From Paenibacillus soyae (lineage in GTDB: Bacteria > Bacillota > Bacilli > Paenibacillales > Paenibacillaceae), in contig NZ_JANIPJ010000003.1 in the NCBI RefSeq assembly GCF_024623455.1, positions 62,001 through 126,000 of the forward strand: 64,000 nt of DNA, in the 5' to 3' direction. Both the position numbers and the translations under genes were made by a program. Of the stretch, positions 58,157 to 64,000 are shown in pieces (the stretch's first letter is position 1; each line of letters starts with the position of its first letter). A model generated the notes under the pieces. It had not been told where the DNA came from, searched no databases, and was given only the letters and a program-made list of their open reading frames with translations.

Positions 58157-59170
58157 ATGATTTGCTTAATTCCCTCCTACGAGCCGGATAACCGGCTGAC
58201 CCAGCTCATCCATGAGCTGAAAGCTCAGATCAACGCTACAATCGTCATCGTCGACGATGGCAGCGGACCGCTCTACCGACACCTGTTCGAGCAAGCGCGC
58301 AGGGAAGGCTGCATCGTCTTGACCCACCTCACGAATAAAGGCAAAGGACGCGCTCTCAAAACAGGTTTCTCCTATATATTGGATCTCCCGGATCCGCAAG
58401 GCGCCGTCGTGTGCGCCGACAGCGACGGGCAGCATCTTCCCGCGGACATTAAACGGATTGCCGAAGCGGCCGTTCTCCATCCCGACCATATCGTCCTCGG
58501 CGGGCGGCGGTTCACTGGCGACGTTCCTATGCGCAGCCGGTTCGGCAACACCCTGACCCGCAAGGTGTACGGTGCGGCGACCGGTCTAAACGTGTACGAT
58601 ACGCAGACCGGCCTTCGCGGCTTCTCGTTCTCCATGCTGGATTGCCTCTGCCGCATTCCCGGCGAGCGCTTCGAATACGAGATGAACATGCTGCTCGCCG
58701 CCTCGGAGGAAGGCTGGCCGCTGCTGGAGCTGCCGATCGACACGGTCTATCTGGAGAATAACCAGTCCTCGCACTTCCGCCCCTTGGCGGATTCGTTCAA
58801 AATTTATTTGCCTTTCTTGAAGTTCAGCGCTTCCTCCATCCTCTCGGCGGCAATCGACTTCGCGCTTTTGTTCCTGCTCGCCTGGTGGACCGATCATTTG
58901 CTTGTCGCCGTCGCAGGTGCTCGGCTGTGCAGCTCGATCTTCAACTACGCGATGAACCGGCGATTCGTGTTCCGCAAGAAGAACGGAGCGGCGATCGCGC
59001 GGTCGATGCCGAAATATTTTGCCCTGGTGCTGCTCATTCTGCTCCTCAATTACGGGCTCATGGCGTTCACGCACGAAGGCATCGGCCTGCCGCTGCTCGC
59101 GTCCAAGCTGGTGACTGAAGCTTCGCTGTTCCTGTTCAGCTTTTGGGCACAGAGGAAGTTCGTCTATTGA
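58157..59170 (+). CDS. Glycosyltransferase family 2 fused to GtrA-like membrane domain
   Basis: A 337-residue bifunctional protein. Residues 1-210 form a DPM1-like GT2 domain (IPSYEPDNRLTQLI, VDDGSGPLY, NKGKGRALKTGF, CADSDGQHLPADI, LGGRRFTGDVPMRSRFGN), and residues 215-337 are a GtrA-like four-helix domain (FNYAMNRRFVFRKK...FSFWAQRKFVY). It should transfer a sugar from a nucleotide sugar to polyprenyl phosphate and aid flipping, as in wall-polymer glycosylation. It lies 31 bases after the glycosidase gene. Confidence 0.92.
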   Translation: MICLIPSYEPDNRLTQLIHELKAQINATIVIVDDGSGPLYRHLFEQARREGCIVLTHLTNKGKGRALKTGFSYILDLPDPQGAVVCADSDGQHLPADIKRIAEAAVLHPDHIVLGGRRFTGDVPMRSRFGNTLTRKVYGAATGLNVYDTQTGLRGFSFSMLDCLCRIPGERFEYEMNMLLAASEEGWPLLELPIDTVYLENNQSSHFRPLADSFKIYLPFLKFSASSILSAAIDFALLFLLAWWTDHLLVAVAGARLCSSIFNYAMNRRFVFRKKNGAAIARSMPKYFALVLLILLLNYGLMAFTHEGIGLPLLASKLVTEASLFLFSFWAQRKFVY

Positions 59171-59231
59171 CGGTGAGACCGGGACCAATCGTAAGGCGCC
59201 GCCGTACAATGGCAGCAGGAGGTGGATGCTC

Positions 59232-59570
59232 ATGCCTAATTACCGGATTATCGTCGATCTCTCCGATCGCAATCTGTACCTGCTGGACGGCAACATCGTC
59301 ACGAATCAATACCCGGTCGGCATCGGCCGGATGGTGACGCAGACGCCTACGGGCGAATTCCATATCATTAACAAACAAGCCAATCCCGGCGGTCCGTTCG
59401 GCGCATTCTGGATGGGGCTGTCGAAGCCCAGTTACGGTATTCACGGCACCAACGATCCCGCGTCCATCGGCCATCTGGTTTCGCTCGGCTGCATCCGCAT
59501 GTACAATGAGGATGTGCTCGCTTTGTCGAGGCTAGTCGGCGTCGGCACGAGAGTGACGATACGGCCGTAG
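59232..59570 (+). CDS. L,D-transpeptidase (YkuD domain)
   Basis: A 112-residue YkuD-type domain protein without signal peptide or LysM domain: YRIIVDLSDRNLYLLDGNIVTNQYPVGIGR, PTGEFHIINKQANPGGPFGAFWMGLS, and the catalytic HGTN.PASIG..VSLGCIRM with His71 and Cys87. It is a very short L,D-transpeptidase, a form frequent in Bacillales. Start at 59232 has AGGAGGT eight bases upstream. No signal sequence, so export is unclear. Confidence 0.9.
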   Translation: MPNYRIIVDLSDRNLYLLDGNIVTNQYPVGIGRMVTQTPTGEFHIINKQANPGGPFGAFWMGLSKPSYGIHGTNDPASIGHLVSLGCIRMYNEDVLALSRLVGVGTRVTIRP

Positions 59571-59580
59571 ACCGCAAAGC

Positions 59581-59639
59581 AAAAAAAAAAGGTCTTCCGC
59601 AAATCCGTTAATGAACGGATTCGCCGGAAGACCTTTTTT
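59581..59639. terminator. Bidirectional terminator between ykuD-like gene and tyrS
   Basis: AAAAGGTCTTCCG, inner ATCCGTT/AACGGAT pairing, and CGGAAGACCTTTTTT; A-run on one side, T-run on the other. Serves both convergent genes. Confidence 0.9.
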
Positions 59640-59655
59640 GCCGGTGCGGCTTGCC

Positions 59656-60921
59656 TTATACAAAGCGCACCAAGCTGTAATTTTTTTTGCCCTTGCGGAT
59701 AATGATGAAGCGGCCGTCGAACGCCTGGTCCGCCGTCACCTCGAACGCGACGTCGCTGACGCGGTCGCCGTTCATCGAGATCGCGCCGTTCGTAATGTCC
59801 TCGCGCGCCTGGCGCTTGGAAGGCTCGATGCCCACGTCGACCAGCCAGTCGACGATGTTCTTCGTTTCTCTAGTCGCTTCGAACGTCGGCATTTCCTTGA
59901 AGCCCTGCTCGATCTCGTCGGCCGTCAGCGATTTGATGTCGCCGCTGAACAGCGCGGCCGTGATCTTTTTCGCTTGCTCCAGCATATCCTCGCCGTGAAC
60001 GAAACGGGTCATTTCCTCGGCCAGCGCCTTCTGCGCTTCGCGTTTGTGAGGCTCCGTCTTCACCTTATCCTCCAGCGCTTCGATCTGCTCCTTGCTCAGG
60101 AAGGTGAAGAACTTGAGGTACTTGACGACGTCGCGGTCATCCGTGTTCGCCCAGAACTGGTAGAACTCGTATGGCGTCGTCTTGCTCGGATCGAGCCATA
60201 CCGCGCCGCCCGCCGTCTTGCCGAACTTCGTGCCGTCCGCCTTCAGCATGAGCGGGATCGTCAGGCCGAACGCCTTGGCCTCCGCGCCTTCCTTCTTGCG
60301 GATCAGATCGAGGCCGGCCGTAATGTTGCCCCACTGGTCGGAGCCGCCGATCTGCAGCTGCACGTCCTCTTTCCGGTACAGGTGCAGGAAGTCCAGCGAC
60401 TGCAGGATTTGGTACGAGAACTCGGTGAACGAGATGCCGCTCTCGAGGCGGCTCGAGACGACGTCCTTCGCCAGCATGTTATTGATGCTGAAGTTTTTGC
60501 CGTAGTCGCGCAGGAACTCGATGACGTTGATCTTATGCGTCCAATCGTAGTTGTTCACCATGCGCAGATCGCCGCCGCCTTCTTCCTGGCGGTCGAACAG
60601 CTTTTTCAGCTGCGCGGTCAGCGCGTCGACGTTCGCCTGGATTTGCTCCAGCGTCTGCAGCGAGCGCTCCGACGTGCGGCCGCTCGGATCGCCGATCGTG
60701 CCGGTCGCCCCGCCAATCAGGATAACGGGACGATGGCCCGCAAGCTGGAACCGTTTCAGCATCATGAACGGAATCAGATGCCCGATATGCATGCTGTCGC
60801 CCGTCGGATCGACGCCGCAGTACAGCGACACTTTTTTCTCGTTAACAAGCGCTCGCAGACCTTCCGCATCCGTCTGCTGATTAATGGCGTCGCGCCATTC
60901 CAATTCGTCGATAATATTCAT
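59656..60921 (-). CDS. tyrS: Tyrosyl-tRNA synthetase
   Basis: A 421-residue class I synthetase. HIGH motif (45-48, MHIGHLIP), KMSKS-type motif KFGKT near residue 225-229, GGSDQWGN, and an S4 RNA-binding domain at the C-terminus (SKRQAREDITNGAISMNGDRV). The frame opens at a TTG (60942) but the ATG at 60919-60921 with AAGGGG upstream and a standard MNIIDELEWR is the probable start. Transcription is controlled by the T-box leader before it. Confidence 0.96.
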   Translation of the reverse strand: MNIIDELEWRDAINQQTDAEGLRALVNEKKVSLYCGVDPTGDSMHIGHLIPFMMLKRFQLAGHRPVILIGGATGTIGDPSGRTSERSLQTLEQIQANVDALTAQLKKLFDRQEEGGGDLRMVNNYDWTHKINVIEFLRDYGKNFSINNMLAKDVVSSRLESGISFTEFSYQILQSLDFLHLYRKEDVQLQIGGSDQWGNITAGLDLIRKKEGAEAKAFGLTIPLMLKADGTKFGKTAGGAVWLDPSKTTPYEFYQFWANTDDRDVVKYLKFFTFLSKEQIEALEDKVKTEPHKREAQKALAEEMTRFVHGEDMLEQAKKITAALFSGDIKSLTADEIEQGFKEMPTFEATRETKNIVDWLVDVGIEPSKRQAREDITNGAISMNGDRVSDVAFEVTADQAFDGRFIIIRKGKKNYSLVRFV

Positions 60922-60954
60922 GAATGTCAGCCCCTTACCCAATTTGAAAAATAT

Positions 60955-61220
60955 CCAGAAAAAACAAAAATCGCCCCTTGTCTATTGTAGACATAGGGAC
61001 GATTGGATAACCGTGGTACCACCCAGATTGCACCCAAGGCCGATCGTGCCTCGGATACCGCTTTAAGCGCTTTATCGGTCGCTAGCCGCTTGGCATTACC
61101 CAAGCACTCCGGAGTGTAATTCGCGGGATTGTTTGTGCTGGGTTGCATCAACCCCCAGCTTTCTAAGAACAGTGACAACCCGCTACTGAAGTTCCTTCAA
61201 CGCATTCGCATATACGATTA
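60955..61220 (-). ncRNA. Tyrosine T-box leader
   Basis: The minus strand from about 61220 to 60955 is a T-box riboswitch. The T-box sequence TGGGTGGTACCACGG lies at 61009-61025; the Stem I elements AGTA (about 61184) and the AG-rich bulge with the GGGTTGATGCAACCC apical hairpin are present; the specifier TAC (Tyr; 61116-61118) is in GAATTACAC. A terminator (AATCGTCCCTATGTCT / AGACAAGGGGCGATT with TTTTTGTTTTTT) covers 60958-61003, with the antiterminator involving the T-box. Uncharged tRNA-Tyr should allow tyrS transcription. Confidence 0.92.
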
Positions 61221-61226
61221 CAGAAC

Positions 61227-61255
61227 AGTATAGGGAACGGCGGGGTGGATGTCAA
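61227..61255 (-). promoter_or_regulatory. Sigma-A promoter for tyrS leader
   Basis: The minus strand reads TTGACA, a 17-base spacer, TATACT, giving a start site near 61220, just before the T-box structure. Confidence 0.85.
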
Positions 61256-61293
61256 TAGTTGGGTCAATGGTTCGCCACGACTCGCACTGGCGT

Positions 61294-61500
61294 CTATTGA
61301 TATTCCACCGCACCTAAGAATCGGAAATAATTGTATGGAATGTTTACTCCAAATATTTCTCCAGAATACTTGAAATTATATAGTAAAACTACGGTATTAA
61401 AATCATCGGTCAGACTTTCTTCTGAAATGGCAGTAAATCTCGGAACAATTTTATGTTGTTGGTTGAATGATGGGTTCATTCCGCACAAGGTAGCCGCCAC
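61294..61500 (-). CDS. Short hypothetical ORF, AT-rich region
   Basis: A 68-residue frame whose C-terminal half (NTVVLLYNFKYSGEIFGVNIPYNYFRFLG) is hydrophobic-aromatic. No ribosome binding site or family match. It starts just after the end of the DUF4274-like gene and may be a remnant of a toxin-immunity gene or a chance ORF. Confidence 0.25.
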   Translation of the reverse strand: MAATLCGMNPSFNQQHKIVPRFTAISEESLTDDFNTVVLLYNFKYSGEIFGVNIPYNYFRFLGAVEYQ

Positions 61501-61511
61501 TTATCATGTTA

Positions 61512-61980
61512 TTAGAGGACTGGAATTTCCACCTCATCACCTGGCGACTTATCCAACAGAATACTAGGTACACTAGGGTTTGACTTCTTTAGCTTGAAGA
61601 CTTGTACTTTTGTTAATGGCGGAGTAAAAGAAATTTCCTTGTTAGAAAATCCATCTTCAAGTAATCTTTGATATAAATTACTTATAAATTCCTTCCATTC
61701 TCGTTGGGTAGATTCAGACAAAACAAACATCCTTTGGTTCGAGGAGACGATAACCGTCTGCACGGTAGAACATTAGCAGACCAGTCCCAAAATCACAATT
61801 TTCATTGCCCAATATAGCTTTTGGCACTTCAAAGCCACTGTCCCAGTTATAGTTTGCGGCATTTATATGTAGATGCAATGGGCTACTCATATTTTTGATT
61901 TCTGCAATGATACTACTATTAAGTTGAATTTGCTTAGCTTCGTTACCACCCGCCAGTTCAAAGGATGGTGCATGGTGCGC
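61512..61980 (-). pseudogene. DUF4274-like (immunity-type) gene, truncated and frameshifted
   Basis: Reading the minus strand from 61980 gives NMSSPLHLHINAANYNWDSGFEVPKAILGNENCDFGTGLLMFYRADGYRLLE, which matches DUF4274 (NYNWD.GFE.P..IL...NCD.GT.L..FY.ADGYR), then a stop at 61714. A second frame, overlapping at 61763, continues with the expected C-terminal half (REWKEFISNLYQRLLEDGFSNKEISFTPPLTKVQVFKLKK). One shift near 61740-61760 separates the halves. Upstream an in-frame stop (61981-61983) leaves no normal start. DUF4274 proteins often neutralise polymorphic toxins. The region is AT-rich. Confidence 0.65.
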
Positions 61981-62009
61981 TTAGGATGGTGCAGAATAAC
62001 AGGGTTCCT

Positions 62010-62366
62010 CTAAGCTTTGTATGATTCGGACTCAATAAAATTCTCTACTAAAAATTTATCATTATCGCTTAGGCCCTCAAAAAGCTCGTTAAACTTAACC
62101 TTTGCATCCTCATTATCCAAAAGGGATAATGTAGCGATTGCAAGATGACCGAATTGCCATGGTCCAATAAATTTATTGTCAGTTAAAAGTTCCCCAAGTT
62201 CAGCTAATCTGTCAATAATTCTATAATCACAGTAATTTCTCTCAATTAATTTGAACATTGCCATCGCAACAACTCTTAAATTCTTAGCTTCTAAACATAC
62301 TATTAAATCTCCGTTTTTAATCTTATCAGTTTTGATTTCTTCTACTAATTCAGCTATTGAAGCCAT
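62010..62366 (-). CDS. Putative immunity protein, all-helical
   Basis: A 118-residue protein made mainly of helices, in AT-rich sequence: SIAELVEEIKTDKIKNGDLIVCLEAKNLRVVAMAMFKLIERNYCDYRIIDRLAELGELL and GHLAIATLSLLDNEDAKVKFNELFEGL look like two HEAT-like repeats. GGGGGAGAT precedes the ATG. It lies 30 bases after the gene for a recombinase-toxin fusion; HEAT-like immunity proteins commonly follow polymorphic toxins. I infer it protects against the toxin part. No family name is certain. Confidence 0.6.
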   Translation of the reverse strand: MASIAELVEEIKTDKIKNGDLIVCLEAKNLRVVAMAMFKLIERNYCDYRIIDRLAELGELLTDNKFIGPWQFGHLAIATLSLLDNEDAKVKFNELFEGLSDNDKFLVENFIESESYKA

Positions 62367-62396
62367 AGTAAATCTCCCCCCTTTAATAATAAAAAC

Positions 62397-63023
62397 TCAT
62401 TCGGTTATTGGTCCGTATCTATCCAAAATGTACTGCTTCTCTGCCTCAAAGTTCTTTTGCAGTTGTTCTGATATATTATCTAATCCTAATCTTTTAGCTT
62501 CTTCGATTTCAATTGTATATGCTTTAAGTTCATCTGCAATTCTCCCTTCCCAATCCTGATATGATTCGGCAGCAGATGGGAATCCATTTGATTTAGCCTC
62601 TGTATAGTGACTATATTCATGTCTCAAAGCACTCATGGATGCTTCAGGATCTATTAGAATCTGACCTGGTTCGCCTTTTCTCAAAGGTCCATAACCCATT
62701 GCACCTTCTCGATAAACCACCTCAACACCACTATCCTCCATATCTGCCCGCCATAGGCGGGAAGTGTTCAGCACGACAATATGCTTCACGTCCCGCCATT
62801 TCAGGTCAGACAACATTTCTTGAAGCCCATCCCGTTCTATGGTTAGCTCGTCCTCGTCCACCTTTGCCCCCGAAATGCCTTCATCCTTGTAGATGTCTAG
62901 CAATTCAAGGTTGTGGCGGGCACAGTAACGCTCGATCTCCTCGGATTGATAGGCAAGCGAATAGCCATCCTTCACCTGTCCTTGCGTAGAGACGCGAACA
63001 TAACCGACTACACGATCTTTCAT
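62397..63023 (-). CDS. Chimeric ORF: serine recombinase N-terminus fused to HEYSH-type toxin domain
   Basis: A 208-residue product. Residues 1-95 are the catalytic start of a large serine recombinase (MKDRVVGYVRVSTQGQVKDG at the start, nucleophile Ser12; LNTSRLWRADM at the end), and residues 96-208 are unrelated: KGEPGQILIDPEASMSALRHEYSHYTEAKSNGFPSA carries the zincin motif HEYSH (His135, Glu136, His139) typical of C-terminal domains of polymorphic toxins. The start at 63021-63023 has GAGGTGAT upstream. The junction is near 62739, where composition turns AT-rich. Likely made by recombination that put a toxin 3' end in frame behind a recombinase start. Confidence 0.8.
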   Translation of the reverse strand: MKDRVVGYVRVSTQGQVKDGYSLAYQSEEIERYCARHNLELLDIYKDEGISGAKVDEDELTIERDGLQEMLSDLKWRDVKHIVVLNTSRLWRADMEDSGVEVVYREGAMGYGPLRKGEPGQILIDPEASMSALRHEYSHYTEAKSNGFPSAAESYQDWEGRIADELKAYTIEIEEAKRLGLDNISEQLQKNFEAEKQYILDRYGPITE

Positions 63024-64000
63024 GCAATCATCACCTCGTTTCAATAATTCCAGTTTTCGTAACGCCCTCGGAATCCTTAACTCCCGCCGCGCATCCCATA
63101 TACGTCATTCGGGCGGGCGGCGAGGCAGTTGACAGGCTTCTGTATGCGGTTGACAAAGGGCGAATTCAACTTGCTGTGAGGAATACAGAACCATATCAAG
63201 GAAGGCATGTAAAGGGAGTTAAGCGCAGAATGAATATATACTTTTAATCATTTCGGGCAATCAAGACAGGTCAATCGAAGAACCCCCCCCAGTGTCTAGG
63301 AAAAGCAAGAACCGCCCTCACGGGCGCAGGGGCGGCGTGAATCCTACGGGAAATTTTCATGAGAAATTTGATGCGCTTCCCTTAACTCTTTCCTAGCCAT
63401 GTCGTATAGAGAAAGTAACAGGTTTATTAAGAGCATTGAATTGAATATTGAAGCTCTATCCGTGGTCGCAGAAGAACACGTTAAAAAATGCCTCGGCGTT
63501 CATCAGCCGAATATGGTCATGTAAATCTTTCGATTACATGAACGAAGTCGCGTTAGAAGCGGAAGATTCGCCTTTGGCAAAGTAAGCGTGATGCCTTATT
63601 TCACTTCCCCAGATTTTCCGTCGTAGTGCCCGAAAGGACAGGGAACCTTGACAGAGTGATAGTTTCCAAGCTATCCGCGCAGTAAAGCTACACCTGGGTG
63701 CGCCAGATGTCTCGTAGGCTCGGGATACCTCAACTTCACACAGCCTAGTCGTTCTCCCTCGCAAGAGGGGGAACGCTCTGTTGTCCTCCCTTCACACAGG
63801 TGAACTCCCCGCCTGCGGAGCGGGCGGGGGGTGAGACTGAAATGGACGTTGATACTGGTAATGAGAATAGATAGGAATAAGAACAACATGAGTAAGATAA
63901 AGATAGAGGATGGACTAACAGATACAGAAGAAGCTCAGAGGATAGCACTATATCATCAAGAATAGACAACAGGAATCGGATAGCACGAATCAGGAATCAT
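63024..64000. other. Mosaic region without a convincing full gene
   Basis: The 977 bases to the window end hold fragments and hairpins only. A plus-strand frame up to 63247 (IYVIRAGGEAVDRLLYAVDK, GRIQLAVRNTEP) has a faint likeness to CpaB-type C-termini, but no start. A possible 41-residue ORF lies at 63399-63524. Inverted repeats include CGTTC.CCCTC-GCAA-GAGGG.GAACG (about 63749-63774) and CCCCGCC...GGGCGGGG (about 63808-63831). The last 120 bases are purine-rich (GA/AA) with no gene. Confidence 0.4.
63399..63524 (+). CDS. Possible 41-residue ORF
   Basis: The product would start MSYRESNRFIKSIELNIEAL and continue as an amphipathic helix to a stop at 63522-63524. No ribosome binding site is seen and no family is recognised. 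It could be a gene fragment left by rearrangement. Confidence 0.25.
   Translation: MSYRESNRFIKSIELNIEALSVVAEEHVKKCLGVHQPNMVM

Noticed and set aside
62397..62738. Toxin domain as a separate gene
   Set aside because: No independent start codon with a ribosome site at the junction; the frame is continuous with the recombinase start, so I list one fused ORF.
63050..63247. C-terminal fragment of a CpaB-like gene
   Set aside because: RLLYAVDKGRIQLAVRN is suggestive, but there is no start, the frame overlaps the recombinase gene on the other strand and the similarity is too weak to list as a gene.
63690..63800. Start of a group II intron (GTGCGCC near 63697)
   Set aside because: The GTGCG-like start is present, but I could not find the domain V hairpin or an intron-encoded protein in the window; the motif alone is too short.
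63745..63969. 74-residue minus-strand ORF at the right edge
   Set aside because: Composed of Ser/Leu/Tyr runs from purine-rich sequence on the other strand; no ribosome binding site, no family.

Overview
The window looks like a chromosomal segment of an endospore-forming Gram-positive rod of the Paenibacillaceae (Cohnella- or Paenibacillus-like). The evidence is a fairly GC-rich base composition with Bacillus-type synteny (ydcC-alr-ndoAI-ndoA, sigY-yxlCDEFG), two YjcZ-type sporulation miniproteins, a T-box in front of tyrS, many lipoproteins without outer-membrane components, and YesMN/LplABC-type sugar uptake genes. This assignment is inference from gene content; no 16S rRNA or tRNA gene was recognised. 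Most + strand ORFs lying opposite good minus-strand genes are antisense shadows.

Layout. 0-1.2 kb: end of a Fur-controlled siderophore permease operon (yclN, start of yclO). 1.3-9.6 kb: xylo-oligosaccharide uptake locus on the minus strand (two-component pair, ABC importer, intracellular GH10 xylanase), followed at 9.9-12.6 kb by a glucuronate branch (GntR regulator, uxuA, uxuB). Together these read as a glucuronoxylan utilisation region. 12.6-16.4 kb: a 41-residue protein, a HesB-like protein and a complete sigY-yxlCDEFG operon with a SigY-type autoregulatory promoter. 16.5-17.5 kb: an array of 15 short palindromes with an exact 51-bp period. 17.6-19.7 kb: ydbT/ydbS-like PH-domain pair. 19.8-26.0 kb: a Tad-type pilus operon (cpaB, cpaE, cpaF, tadB, tadC, two tiny pilin-like proteins, two pseudopilin-like proteins) preceded by a promoter and a terminator hairpin just before the first ribosome binding site. 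26.2-29.6 kb: ndoA, ndoAI, alr, ydcC.

29.8-44.0 kb is a mosaic of single genes: an NTPase of STAND type, copper-amine-oxidase-stalk proteins, pspC/pspA, an SDR, a TauE/SafE transporter, an NADH oxidase with three Rex boxes, a PfpI protease-like protein, an M50-like membrane peptidase, a Pro/Thr-rich lipoprotein, a multidrug ABC exporter with a MerR-type promoter, and DinB and YdeI-like genes. A second, shorter 51-bp palindrome array lies at 44.0-44.25 kb. 44.3-47.6 kb: LacI regulator plus GH36 alpha-galactosidase. 47.8-51.6 kb: lipoproteins, a COG0523 GTPase and an orphan sugar-binding lipoprotein. 51.8-55.7 kb: a compact D-amino-acid catabolism operon (YheO-type regulator, DSD1-like PLP enzyme, D-aminoacylase, RidA). 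55.8-56.4 kb: YjcZ miniproteins. 56.5-57 kb: remnant of a sugar-binding protein gene. 57.1-59.6 kb: phosphodiester glycosidase, GT2-GtrA and L,D-transpeptidase genes behind an operator of four direct repeats at 11-bp spacing. 59.7-61.3 kb: tyrS with a full T-box leader.

From about 61.3 kb to the end the composition becomes AT-rich or patchy and genes are broken. The most striking item is a reading frame that joins the N-terminal third of a serine recombinase to a zincin-like (HEYSH) C-terminal toxin domain, next to a small putative immunity gene and a frameshifted DUF4274-like gene. This looks like a site where polymorphic-toxin cassettes and recombination genes have been rearranged.
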